NCBI GenBank assembly: GCA_947492105.1
Contig: CANLMN010000022.1
Span: forward strand, 1-64,000
Origin: an uncultured Aquimarina sp.
GTDB taxonomy: Bacteria; Bacteroidota; Bacteroidia; Flavobacteriales; Flavobacteriaceae
DNA length: 64,000 bases
Reading direction: 5' to 3'
A program made the position numbers and the translations under genes. Below, piece after piece: positions 52,657 to 61,520 of this stretch (position 1 is its first letter; every line of letters starts with the position of its first letter). The notes under the pieces are model-generated. The model did no database searches and was not told where the DNA came from. It was given only the letters and a program-made list of their open reading frames with translations.

Positions 52657-53913
52657 ATGAATACATTTCAGCATGTCTTGTACGAGTATTTGATGACTAT
52701 TGGATTCTCCGAGAATTTGGCAAAGTATAGTAATATGCTCGTACTTTTTATAGCGCTTTTAATCATCGTTTTTATTGTAGACTTTATCACAAGAAAGCTA
52801 TTAGTTAAGGCATTTAGTAAGTTTGCTTCCCTGTCAAAATCCAATTTTGATGATCTGTTAGTCTCCAATAAAGTTCCGAGAAATGTAGCTCATGTTATTC
52901 CGCTGTTAATTGCATTAGAGTTAACCCCAATAGTTTTTTATGATTTTGAGATTTTTGAAAATTTCATTAAGAAAGGTTTACAAGTTTTTGCGATTGTTCT
53001 ATTACTATGGATAGTCAGAAGTACATTGAATACATTAAAAGATTTTCTCAAAACCCTACCTAGTTTAAAAGATAAGCCTGTAGATAGTTATATCCAGGTA
53101 TTTATGATATTTGCCTGGATTGGAGGTTTTATGTCAGCTATTGCAATCATCACAGATATCCCATTTTTGAAATTCGTTACAGGCTTAGGGGCAATCTCGG
53201 CAGTAATCATATTAGTTTTTAAAGATACGATATTGGGTTTTGTCGCCAGTATCCAAGTATCTATTAATGATATGGTTCGTATTGGTGACTGGATTACTTT
53301 TGAAAAGTATGGAGCAGATGGGGATGTGATAGAAATAAATCTTGCAACTGTTAAGGTTCAAAATTTTGATAAAACCATTACAACGATACCTACCTATGCT
53401 CTTATATCCGATTCTTTTAAGAACTGGAGAGGTATGACAAATTCTGGAGGTAGGCGCATTAAACGAGCTCTGAATATCAAAGTAGGAAGTATAAGGCATT
53501 TGTCTAATGAAGATGTGAATAACCTAAAGCGTATTTCGTTGATAGCCTTGTATTTAGAAAACCAACAAGAAGATATAACAGCATATAATACTAGCGCTCA
53601 AATTGATAAAACGATGTTACTTAATGGGCGAAACCTTACGAACATTGGGGTTTTTAGAAAATATATGCAAACCTATATCGAAAATCACTCGGCAATTAAT
53701 AAAGAAATGACCATTATGGTACGTCAGTTGGCACCCACAACACAAGGAATTCCACTGGAGATATACGCTTTTAGTAATGATAAGCGGTGGATAAATTACG
53801 AATATATTGTATCGGACATATTCGATCATCTTATTGCCGCACTGCCTTATTTTGATTTAGAAGTTTTTGAATTGCCCAGTGATTCGAGTTTAAGAATGCA
53901 AAAGTGCTTGTGA
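52657..53913 (+). CDS. MscS-family mechanosensitive ion channel
   Basis: Osmotic safety valve in the inner membrane. The 418-aa protein has about five N-terminal helices, the pore-lining segment GLGAISAVIILVFKDTILGFVASIQVSINDMVRIGDWI near 177-215 (MscS TM3 and beta domain start), then a cytoplasmic vestibule domain with VEINLATVKVQNFDKTITTIPTYALIS. It is closer to the larger YbdG-type members than to E. coli MscS (286 aa). Monocistronic. Confidence 0.92.
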   Translation: MNTFQHVLYEYLMTIGFSENLAKYSNMLVLFIALLIIVFIVDFITRKLLVKAFSKFASLSKSNFDDLLVSNKVPRNVAHVIPLLIALELTPIVFYDFEIFENFIKKGLQVFAIVLLLWIVRSTLNTLKDFLKTLPSLKDKPVDSYIQVFMIFAWIGGFMSAIAIITDIPFLKFVTGLGAISAVIILVFKDTILGFVASIQVSINDMVRIGDWITFEKYGADGDVIEINLATVKVQNFDKTITTIPTYALISDSFKNWRGMTNSGGRRIKRALNIKVGSIRHLSNEDVNNLKRISLIALYLENQQEDITAYNTSAQIDKTMLLNGRNLTNIGVFRKYMQTYIENHSAINKEMTIMVRQLAPTTQGIPLEIYAFSNDKRWINYEYIVSDIFDHLIAALPYFDLEVFELPSDSSLRMQKCL

Positions 53914-54284
53914 TTCCATGGGTTCTTGTATAAAACTACTATTTCTACAAACGAACCAAAACCAAAGAATACGTAGAAGCAGAGAGGTTTTGTAAATAAT
54001 GAAGTGGTCTGGGTCTTTAGAGTAATTGTTTATTTTTTCTTAATCTTGTAATGATGGTGATGATGTTTAAAAGAGGGGATCTGGGGGAGACTCATAATTT
54101 GCATCTATATGGACAACATTATCAAGCAGCATTTTTATTCACCTTCAACGGAGTTTTGTGTTTTTCCTAACTTTCGATGCAAAATATTACTTTCCTTTAT
54201 TGGTAAGGCTTTGTTGGGTTCAAGGGATAGATAGGGTACAAAAAGTAATAAATTATCATAAAATAAGCCTATAATATATCAAAG
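53914..54284. other. Gap before the Fic gene, with a coding-like fragment
   Basis: Most of this 371-bp stretch shows nothing recognisable. On the minus strand, in the same frame as the Fic gene and after its stop, 54135-54275 is open for about 45 codons (YIIGLFYDNLLLFVPYL, then KALPIKESNILHRKLGK) and ends in a TAA. It has no start codon. It may be the remains of a gene once joined to Fic or left by an island boundary. No copy of the mnmE attachment sequence was found here. Confidence 0.3.
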
Positions 54285-55238
54285 TTAATATTGGTATTTC
54301 GTTAGTCGTTTATCACCTATTTTGGTTAATATATTTTGCTCTACTGCCCACTTTAAATCTCGACTTGCTGTGGCTTGGCTTATCTCTTTAAAATTTTGCA
54401 AATAATCCTTTCGACTAAATTCGTTTGTACCTATTATATCTTTATATAACTCAATACGGGTTTCTGTTGTTAGTGTTCTATTTTGAGTTTTGAGGAGGTT
54501 TTCTAAAGATTGTAGAATTATACCTAACATAAACTCTATAAAAGGTGTAGAACTCCCTAATTTATCGGATTGACTTAATACATTGTAATATTCGGCTTGA
54601 TTTTCCTTTATTAGGCTCTCGATAGGCAAATATTCAAATACTGGGTATTCTTGTATTAGAATTAGTGTTTGCCATAATCTCCCCATTCTGCCGTTTCCGT
54701 CTATAAATGGGTGGATAAACTCAAACTCGTAATGAAACACGCAACTTTTGATTAGTATTACGTCCTCATCTTCTTTTAAATACGTAAATAGGTCGTTCAT
54801 TAATCCCTTTACCATATTACCACTCGGAGCAATGTGTTCTACTTTTGAACCTTTGACAATACCTACATTTTTTGTGCGGAGTTTGCCTGCGGTATCAATA
54901 AGCTCTTTCATTAAAATACCGTGTGCTTTTTCAAGGTCTTTTAATTTATCATGGTTTAGGGTATGGATAACGTCATATACCTTAATTGCATTTTGAACCT
55001 CAACAATATCTTTTTTAGGTGCTAATATTCGTTTGTTTTCTAATAATGCAGTTATTTGCTCCTCTGTAAGTGTATTACCTTCTATTTCTAAAGAGGATTG
55101 TATAGTTTTTATACGGTTCTTTTTCCGTAACTCGGTTGGTGGTTTGTATAAGTGTATAGCATTTATCTCCCCTAATTTCTCGGAAATTGAAACGACTAAT
55201 TTTAGTATTTTATTTGTTATTTGATATGGTGGCTTCAA
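54285..55238 (-). CDS. Fic family protein (putative AMP transferase)
   Basis: A 317-aa Fic protein. The catalytic loop HPFIDGNGRMGR begins at His176, matching HxFx(D/E)GNGRxxR of AMP-adding enzymes. Just inside the N-terminus, SSLEIEGN (48-55) is the inhibitory helix motif (S/T)xxxE(G/N), so activity is probably self-restrained. The C-terminal 60 residues (EFSRKDYLQNF ... TKIGDKRLTKYQY) look like a winged helix. The target protein is unknown; such genes act as toxins, stress modulators or in defence islands. No ATG exists upstream; TTG 55238 is the best start. Two palindromes lie directly before it. Confidence 0.85.
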   Translation of the reverse strand: MKPPYQITNKILKLVVSISEKLGEINAIHLYKPPTELRKKNRIKTIQSSLEIEGNTLTEEQITALLENKRILAPKKDIVEVQNAIKVYDVIHTLNHDKLKDLEKAHGILMKELIDTAGKLRTKNVGIVKGSKVEHIAPSGNMVKGLMNDLFTYLKEDEDVILIKSCVFHYEFEFIHPFIDGNGRMGRLWQTLILIQEYPVFEYLPIESLIKENQAEYYNVLSQSDKLGSSTPFIEFMLGIILQSLENLLKTQNRTLTTETRIELYKDIIGTNEFSRKDYLQNFKEISQATASRDLKWAVEQNILTKIGDKRLTKYQY

Positions 55239-55242
55239 TTTA

Positions 55243-55266
55243 TGATAGTATCAAATGATAGTATCA
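55243..55266 (-). promoter_or_regulatory. Two direct palindromes (TGATAGTATCA) upstream of Fic
   Basis: TGATAGTATCA occurs at 55243-55253 and 55256-55266, each an 11-bp dyad, two bases apart and ending four bases before the Fic start. Such paired dyads are typical operators. The Fic protein has a winged-helix-like tail and may bind them itself, but that is inference. Confidence 0.5.
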
Positions 55267-55371
55267 GTAAAGATACATATTTGTAGATATTGTAGATGTT
55301 TTGTTGTCATAATTTTTAACTCAAGAAAATTATTGCTCTCTTTCAACAGTCTGAATACTGCAAAATTTTTG

Positions 55372-55512
55372 TTTGTAGTCAATACAAGTCAATTGCCCGT
55401 GGCAAGCTGGTATGAAGTTATCGGAGAAGCAACCATTGCAGATGCAATTTTGGATCGATTGGTACACACATCACACCGAATTGAACTCAAAGGAGAAAGT
55501 CTTAGAAAAAAA
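55372..55512 (+). pseudogene. IS21-family istB remnant
   Basis: The frame reads [20 protein letters not shown] then [20 protein letters not shown] and SLRKK, the conserved C-terminus of the IstB helper ATPase of IS21 elements. The ATPase core and istA are absent, so only about 47 of some 250 codons remain. It is opposite in strand to Fic and McrC and marks an old IS21 insertion inside the island. Confidence 0.75.
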
Positions 55513-55559
55513 ACTGTAATTTTGTCACATAGTATCTTTTGAAGACCAAAATCTACAGA

Positions 55560-55608
55560 GGGGTCAACATGACCAGAATGGGGGTCAGTATCACCAGTCA
55601 GAATTTCC
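55560..55608. mobile_element. IS21-type end repeats
   Basis: GGGGTCAACATGACCAGAAT, then GGGGGTCAGTATCACCAGTC, are short repeated GGTCA...GACC units like the terminal binding repeats of IS21 elements. Together with the istB remnant just to the left they define a truncated right end. The left end was not found. The rest of the 55267-55667 gap shows nothing else. Confidence 0.5.
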
Positions 55609-55667
55609 AAATAAAAGAAACTAAAATACTTTTGAGCAATGAATACTGTAATTAAAATAACCTTAGA

Positions 55668-56912
55668 TCAGTTCATTAATAAATTTACAGTTTCGACTCC
55701 CAAGTTTTTATTGAGTTGATTTTCTCCATCTAAAACAGAAACAAAACCCATTTTACATTGATGATCTATATATGAGGCTTCATCATTTTCATGTTTTGAA
55801 TAATCATCTGTGAGATACGATTTGAATTTATTTTCAGCATAATCACCAGGATATAACAATAACGCTTTTTCGGCATTCCAAAAACGGCAATAGGTATACA
55901 TTTGTCTTAAATCGCTAACCGGAGCAGAATTTTGTTTAGGTCTTTTCCATTTTGTATCAATTATAAATGTTTTTTCTCCGTGTCGTAATACAATATCTGG
56001 ACGTAAACTATTATTACCCCAAAAGGGTTTGGATTCCTGACCAGAAACCTCAATATTTGTTCCTAAACAGGCCTTTTCTAATTGTTTTAAAATATAAGTT
56101 TCCCATAAATCATTCATGTTAAATAATAGAGATATCATTTTCTCTTTACCACTTGAAATGTCTGGCGAATAGTTAAGAATAATTAATCTCGCTAATTCTA
56201 ACGCATTATTGTATCCTACAGATTTTTGATTTAACCTAATGGCATTTAGTTCTTTTGTTGTAATAATTTTATTATCTACTTCTGGAAAGTTCAATTGTAC
56301 TCTATTTGCTAAATCTTGTAATCTAGATCCATTGGTAAACTGATTAACAATAGTTAACGCTTTTTGTAATACTTGATGTAAAAAGTGATTACTATCATAA
56401 ACCTGATGTGTAGTGTAAAAGCGCTCTTTATGAACTATGTTTTTTCTAATATGTCCCGCAAAATCTAGCTTTCCTTTTAATGCCTTTATGTTTTGTGTTT
56501 GTTTTCTATATTGTTTGATGAGTCCTTTTCTAACTAAACCTTCCACCTCTAATAAATATAATTCAAAATAAACCTCTAATAAGTTTAAATGCTTTCTATT
56601 TACGTTTGCTGCTCCAGAAGATTCTGCTTTAAGTTTACCGCAAACTTGTAGCATTTCAAGCAAGACATCTTTCCATTTATTATCATCGTCGCCTTTGTCG
56701 GCTTTGGGGTTAATTTCAATAGTTAATCCATCCACTTGAATAATACCCACGTACTGATTAAACTTAACACCTTCTGCTATGGGTTCGAAATAATTACCAT
56801 CATGGTATTCATTTAGTTTTAAAAGGGCGTTTAAATGGTTTTGATTAAAGCCTTGCTCTCCAACATATAAACGTTGATGTTCAAAAACTTTTATGGCCTT
56901 TAACGCTTTCAA
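55668..56912 (-). CDS. mcrC: McrC-family restriction endonuclease subunit
   Basis: Nuclease partner of McrB in the modification-dependent McrBC restriction system, which cuts methylated DNA. The 414-aa protein has an N-terminal McrC domain (about 1-290) and a PD-(D/E)xK nuclease site with D306 in RPDIVLR and D319/K321 in IIDTKW, so the catalytic residues are present. The frame opens with TTG at 56912, two bases after the mcrB stop, indicating coupling. It is shorter than some plasmid-borne forms but of usual length. Confidence 0.9.
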   Translation of the reverse strand: MKALKAIKVFEHQRLYVGEQGFNQNHLNALLKLNEYHDGNYFEPIAEGVKFNQYVGIIQVDGLTIEINPKADKGDDDNKWKDVLLEMLQVCGKLKAESSGAANVNRKHLNLLEVYFELYLLEVEGLVRKGLIKQYRKQTQNIKALKGKLDFAGHIRKNIVHKERFYTTHQVYDSNHFLHQVLQKALTIVNQFTNGSRLQDLANRVQLNFPEVDNKIITTKELNAIRLNQKSVGYNNALELARLIILNYSPDISSGKEKMISLLFNMNDLWETYILKQLEKACLGTNIEVSGQESKPFWGNNSLRPDIVLRHGEKTFIIDTKWKRPKQNSAPVSDLRQMYTYCRFWNAEKALLLYPGDYAENKFKSYLTDDYSKHENDEASYIDHQCKMGFVSVLDGENQLNKNLGVETVNLLMN

Positions 56913-56914
56913 TA

Positions 56915-59311
56915 TTAATTATTTTCGGTATTAAATAAATTGTTAATAGCTGCTACTATATTTTCTGCTGTTATTTTTTTCAACTTAAAGCTTGATGTAA
57001 TAAAATTGTTTTTATTATCGTATTTAAATTTGGCAAAAGTAACCGTGTCGTTTTTCTGTATTTGCACAAAGCCTTCCCCTAACACTAATCCTATTTTTCC
57101 GTAATCGCCATAAAAATACTCTTGTAATAAAGGGACTATTTTATTATTAAAGGCATTGGCTAGTTTTTCTGGAGTATCAACACCCACAAAATAAGAATGG
57201 CCAATACTGTGATCTCTATCTATTAAAATTTCTATGCGTTGGTTTATGGTTTTTAAAACCTCTGCTAGGTCTGTATCTAAATCATTAATATATTCTTGTT
57301 CTATAACATCATAATCGGGCATCATCTCTTTAAAATCGAATCTACGGCGCAAAGCAGTATCTAGCGCCTCTACAGACCTATCGGCAGTATTCATGGTGCC
57401 AATTATATATAGGTTGTTAGGAATACTAAATTCAAGTTTAGAGTAGGGCAATGTTAGCGTTAATGCTTCGTCGTTTCCTTTGCGCTTACTGTCTTCTAAA
57501 AGTGTAATTAGTTCGCCAAATATAGCCGATACATTTCCTCTATTAATTTCGTCAATAATTAGAACGTAATTTTTGTTTTCAAAGCCTTTTTTATTTAAAT
57601 TAAAACGGTTTTCTAAATAACTAATTATACCATTGGCATAGCCTTCCCAACCATTAAAAGCATCATAAAAATTAAAATGTCTTTCTAATTTTTCTCTTGT
57701 TAGTGTTCCTTGATGATTACGCTTTTCTGTAGTTATGAGGCTTAAATTATTGTTTGAGTTTAATTGCACTCTAAACTTTTTACCCTTTGGTGTTTCTAAA
57801 ACAAGAAGCTCATTATCGTTTTTAGAAAATTCTGTTATTAAATTTTCATAAGCTTCTTGAAAATTAGAATTGTTTTTTAGAGAAGCCCTATTGCATAACT
57901 GTTTAAAAATACCATCTTCTATTTCATAAACAACCTCATTACCTTCGGTTTTTGGTTTTATACCTTCTACAAAATCTTCATAACTTAACGATTGATGAAA
58001 TGTGGTAAACACAATTTGTTTTTCATTTACCAAACGGTCGTATTCGGCTTTTATAAATGGTCTATCCTGGGTTAAATCAAATTCAGGATTAATAATTTTT
58101 ATAGCTTCGTTAATGGTATGGTACGTTTTACCGGTACCAGGAGGGCCGTATAAAATTTGGTTTAAAGGAGCTACTGCTTTTGCAGTATCTATAACATCTT
58201 TTACTACATCGCCATTTATAATACCTAATAATTGCTCGAAAAAAGTATTGTAGGCTTCGCTATCACTTTTATATTTTGTAATATTTGTAAGTGTTTTTAG
58301 CACTAAACTTTTGTGCGGTGCCCAGTTTCCTTTTTTTATCCATTGCACGTTTCTGCAATTTTTGTAATCTTCTCTTGTATTATCAAAATAGTAATCTGAC
58401 GTTACTTCACCATAGCCTAATAATTCACTACGTCCTTTTTTTACAATAATAACATCTCCAATATTAATTTCGTTAGCAAATTCGTAATTGGCAGCTACAT
58501 CATTCATTTTGTTTCCGTCTCCGCCATAAGCCTTAATCAAGCTACTTTTTATTGCTTCCTTGTTTGCATATTTCGATAAATCTCCTAGCTTATCCCAACC
58601 CAAACCAATTATTTTATCGGTGTAAAAACGCTCCCAATACATCGCATTTCTACCTGGGGCGTAAAGCCAGTATTTTTTATGCTTAGTATTTTTTAAAGCT
58701 GTGCTTGTATTGGCATACTTTGTCTTTCGCTCTTCGTATTTTTGCTGCATTGTAGTAAATTCATCCAAGGTTATATGATGTGCTGTAAAATTTGGAGACG
58801 CTGCTTTTTCTGCTGCAATAGCCTTATTTACTATGGGTAAAATAACTTCCAAATCTTTATCGATATCTAGTAGCATGGTATTTAAATCTGTATAGTTTTC
58901 TGCCCGATGTTTAGAAACTATAGCAAACATTTTTTTATCAGGACTACCTTCCCTCTGTAACTTAAGCTGTGCTTTTAGAGGTTCTTGAATAGCCTTTATG
59001 ACATTTAATATCGATTCGTTTTGGGCATCTTTTGGATCATTTGTTTGCGAAAACTCGAATTTATAGCCATAATAATCTCCTTTATAGCCAAAAATTAAAT
59101 TTATAGAATCGGATGAAGAACCCGGGTAATACACGGGTAGCGTCCAAAAAGTAGTGCCAAAATAATTGGACTTTTCTGTACCTATAAAAATATCAGTTTC
59201 TGACCCTTTGGATGCTTTTTGGCGTAATGAAAATGTAAATGAATTGTCTTTATGATGTTTTGCAAGTAGCCAATTGTAAATTTTTTCTTCGTAGTCTTTA
59301 TAGTTAAGCAT
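56915..59311 (-). CDS. mcrB: McrB-family AAA+ GTPase with an EVE-like N-terminal domain
   Basis: DNA-recognising motor of a type IV restriction system. The 798-aa protein has an N-terminal region (1-200) without a known motif, an EVE/PUA-like domain (about 213-345, YWLYAPGRNAMYWERFY; INIGDVIIVKKGRSELLGYGEV) expected to read a modified base, and an AAA+ domain with Walker A GPPGTGKT at 389-396, Walker B VLIIDEINRGN near 575, and the IGTMNTADRSVEALDTALRRRF sensor/arginine region. EVE domains bind modified cytosine in related systems; the exact modification is unknown. First of the mcrB-mcrC pair. Confidence 0.9.
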   Translation of the reverse strand: MLNYKDYEEKIYNWLLAKHHKDNSFTFSLRQKASKGSETDIFIGTEKSNYFGTTFWTLPVYYPGSSSDSINLIFGYKGDYYGYKFEFSQTNDPKDAQNESILNVIKAIQEPLKAQLKLQREGSPDKKMFAIVSKHRAENYTDLNTMLLDIDKDLEVILPIVNKAIAAEKAASPNFTAHHITLDEFTTMQQKYEERKTKYANTSTALKNTKHKKYWLYAPGRNAMYWERFYTDKIIGLGWDKLGDLSKYANKEAIKSSLIKAYGGDGNKMNDVAANYEFANEINIGDVIIVKKGRSELLGYGEVTSDYYFDNTREDYKNCRNVQWIKKGNWAPHKSLVLKTLTNITKYKSDSEAYNTFFEQLLGIINGDVVKDVIDTAKAVAPLNQILYGPPGTGKTYHTINEAIKIINPEFDLTQDRPFIKAEYDRLVNEKQIVFTTFHQSLSYEDFVEGIKPKTEGNEVVYEIEDGIFKQLCNRASLKNNSNFQEAYENLITEFSKNDNELLVLETPKGKKFRVQLNSNNNLSLITTEKRNHQGTLTREKLERHFNFYDAFNGWEGYANGIISYLENRFNLNKKGFENKNYVLIIDEINRGNVSAIFGELITLLEDSKRKGNDEALTLTLPYSKLEFSIPNNLYIIGTMNTADRSVEALDTALRRRFDFKEMMPDYDVIEQEYINDLDTDLAEVLKTINQRIEILIDRDHSIGHSYFVGVDTPEKLANAFNNKIVPLLQEYFYGDYGKIGLVLGEGFVQIQKNDTVTFAKFKYDNKNNFITSSFKLKKITAENIVAAINNLFNTENN

Positions 59312-59424
59312 ACTCTTTATTTTTTAACAATGAACCATGTGTCTCAAAACGCTACAGACTTTTTTAATTTATTAAAACAAGAATTCTATAACTGTTTAAC
59401 ATGTGTTTAATAGTTCATTTTAAA

Positions 59425-60339
59425 CTACATCCATTTTGTCTTGTTTTTCTTTAAAATAGGGTTAGCCATGCTTGTATTTCCATAAGATGGTTGTCCTGTT
59501 TTATGACAATAATTCTCTGAAAAAAAAGGATCTCCATATTGGTTCCAAACTTTCCAAGCTTCTAAAGATAGTGGCTGCTCTGGATTGTAACTAATTTCTT
59601 TTCCTGTTCTTATACAATAGCCTGTTTGCGGAACTTTAGATTTTTTATATTCCTTTTTTAAGATGGGTTTATCTTCTTTTGTTAATCTTTTTTCAGATCT
59701 TGATTTTAACTCTGGAATAACCTCTTTATCATCTAAACTTATTACATCTACATCTTGATAAACAACACGCTCGTATCCTCTTTTATTTGGATCGAATGAG
59801 TTAAACAAATCTAATAACACTTCAGATCTTAAATAATTTTTACTTAAACCTAGTAATGCCTTTTTAAAAACAGGCCGTTTTATATACACGCAATGTGCAC
59901 TATCTTCTAAAAGAAAGAAGTGGTAATCTTGATGTTGCTGATAAACCTTTTCTGTTAATGTCATTTTAGAGAAAGTTACACCATATTCTACATTGTTTTC
60001 GGCGGAGTAATCGTATAAATTCATAGAGGTAATAATACCATCAGACTCGTTAATATAGCTTTTTGCGTGTAACCTTGGTTCGTAAATAATAGATACATTA
60101 GGAAAAGATTTAAAATACTCTAAATCTTCACTTTTCATGCTACGGTAAAAATTATCTTCATTTTTACCAAATAAGATTTGCAAATAAATTGTAGGATCGT
60201 TTTTTATTAAATTAAAACGCTCTTTAAAATGGTCGTCTAGTTTTATAAATGGCGATGTAATTATAATAAACTTTTTAGCGTTTGTAATAATACCATCAAT
60301 AGCATTATTCAGGTAGTCGCCTGTTAAAAATGTACTCAT
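59425..60339 (-). CDS. Phospholipase D-like domain protein
   Basis: A 304-aa protein with one PLD-type catalytic motif (RLHAKSYINESDGIITSMN; His and Lys of HxK with the downstream Asn), so it probably works as a dimer nuclease or phosphodiesterase. The C-terminus has two similar stretches, GYCIRTGKEI and YCHKTGQPS, whose cysteines may form a zinc site. Such PLD proteins accompany restriction and defence genes; it lies 113 bp upstream of mcrB on the same strand. Its part in the system is inferred from position. Confidence 0.78.
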   Translation of the reverse strand: MSTFLTGDYLNNAIDGIITNAKKFIIITSPFIKLDDHFKERFNLIKNDPTIYLQILFGKNEDNFYRSMKSEDLEYFKSFPNVSIIYEPRLHAKSYINESDGIITSMNLYDYSAENNVEYGVTFSKMTLTEKVYQQHQDYHFFLLEDSAHCVYIKRPVFKKALLGLSKNYLRSEVLLDLFNSFDPNKRGYERVVYQDVDVISLDDKEVIPELKSRSEKRLTKEDKPILKKEYKKSKVPQTGYCIRTGKEISYNPEQPLSLEAWKVWNQYGDPFFSENYCHKTGQPSYGNTSMANPILKKNKTKWM

Positions 60340-60534
60340 AATTAGGTTAATTCGTTAATTTGGGGTTTACTTTTTTTTAAATTATATCTTAAAATTTTAG
60401 TTTTATAAATAGTGTATTTAAGGTTTTAGCTTAAGCTATTTTAATTATATATATATATGTTTTATACATGTAAAATAGTATCTGTTTTAATTAGTATAAA
60501 TTTTTGTTTATAGCATAAATTCATTACTATTTTT

Positions 60535-60639
60535 TTAGCGTTCTGTAAAAATTATAACAGCAGCAACTATTAATAAAATTACAGCCAAAGCAGTAACAAA
60601 AAGGTTAACCCAATCTAAACGGATTCCTATAATAAATTT
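60535..60639 (-). pseudogene. Small membrane-helix fragment
   Basis: After an in-frame TAG, about 34 codons read FIIGIRLDWVNLFVT then ALAVILLIVAAVIIFTER and stop. One transmembrane helix is clear, but no ATG, GTG or TTG begins it. It overlaps the end of the integrase remnant in another frame. It may be the end of a lost membrane gene. Confidence 0.35.
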
Positions 60640-61095
60640 CTAGTCTGTTCCGATACGTATAGATATTCTAACCCATCAGTTTTCTTTTGTTTGAAAATAA
60701 TTCTAGAGCAATCATCTTCATCTCTTACTTCAGACCATATCATTTTATTAATATCAGACCAGTGTAATCGGCATATGGAAATGACTATTTAAATACAAAT
60801 ATCATTAAATCTATAACATTTTAACATGGTACTTCTCTTTAAAAACGTCTGCCTGTGTTATTGAAAGAATATTTTCAGCCAAAGAAAGGGTTTCTTTATT
60901 TTCTTTTTTCTCCTCCCTAGACTTTGGATCACCATGCAAATACATTTTTAAGTACTCAAAATCTCGCTTATGTTTTTTAGTGTCGTTAGTGTCAATATAC
61001 GAACCTTTGTAATATTCGACATATAAACTAAGTTTACCTGAAGAGAACTTTTTCTTTTTAAGTGATATTTTGATATAAGATGTACTTTTGTACAT
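60627..61095 (-). pseudogene. Broken tyrosine recombinase (integrase)
   Basis: Codons from ATG 61095 to stop 60811 (94 aa) match the arm-binding N-terminus of Bacteroidota phage-type integrases (SYIKISLKKKKFSSGKLSLY; REEKKENKETLSLAENILSI). From about 60773 down to TAG 60627, in another frame, a piece of the catalytic domain follows (LHWSDINKMIWSEVRDEDD; IIFKQKKTDGLEYLYVSEQ), including the Lys-Thr beta hairpin but no HxxR or Tyr. About 200 central codons and the C-terminus are gone. Its start lies 93 bp from the attachment-site copy at 61188, the usual place for an island integrase. Confidence 0.8.
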
Positions 61096-61107
61096 CTTAT
61101 ATCAAAA
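61068..61107. repeat. 18-bp perfect inverted repeat across the integrase start
   Basis: TTTGATATAAGATGTAC-type left arm (61068-61085) pairs perfectly with 61090-61107 around TTTT. The integrase ATG (61095) lies inside the right arm. In mRNA it would fold over the start codon. Confidence 0.8.
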
Positions 61108-61187
61108 GTAACTAAAAATATATTAAATATATGTAAAGTATTGATTGTGTTGGCTTTGTTTGTGTTTAGTTATCTTTGTTTAACACG

Positions 61188-61207
61188 CTTACTTCCCAAT
61201 ACAAAAT
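61188..61207. other. Attachment-site copy (mnmE 3' end duplicate)
   Basis: CTTACTTCCCAATACAAAA matches the mnmE 3' end (63664-63682) at 17 of 19 positions. On the minus strand both encode FCIGK-stop, and the two differences are silent. This is the far junction of a genomic island inserted at mnmE. Confidence 0.75.
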
Positions 61208-61273
61208 CTATTTTTTTAATAAAATAGGGATTTATGTGTGTCTGAGGTACAGATAAGGTACAGTTTTATTGCA

Positions 61274-61298
61274 TACTATACTTTGCGAAGGTATAGTA
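61274..61298. repeat. Hairpin near the attachment site
   Basis: TACTATAC / GTATAGTA, 8-bp stem, 9-nt loop. With the hairpins at 61068 and 61344 it makes three dyads within 310 bp around the site. Possible integrase accessory or regulatory site; not proven. Confidence 0.35.
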
Positions 61299-61343
61299 GA
61301 AAAAAATCTATAATTAATAATTAAGGAACTATTAGAAACTTAA

Positions 61344-61373
61344 AAGCTTTACTGTAAAAATACAGTAAAGCTT
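61344..61373. terminator. Perfect stem-loop downstream of the 2TM orphan
   Basis: AAGCTTTACTGTA / TACAGTAAAGCTT, 13-bp perfect stem with AAAA loop, about 150 bp past the leftward gene ending at 61521. Likely terminator. The rest of 61096-61520 holds the attachment copy and hairpins but no gene. Confidence 0.6.
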
Positions 61374-61520
61374 AGTTAATTATTTTTTTCTCGGTGGGAC
61401 TAGCCCATTGTTAAGTCTGTCTTCATAATATGTTGTATTGTTTATAATAGTATATTCTCTTATCTGTAGCTTATCAAAATCTATGCAAATATTACAATTT
61501 AAGATGAATGTATCATAAAA

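Noticed and set aside
54135-54275. Third copy of the mnmE attachment core near the Fic gene
   Set aside because: Only GGAAAGTAA-like similarity was found, far below the 17 of 19 match of the true pair.
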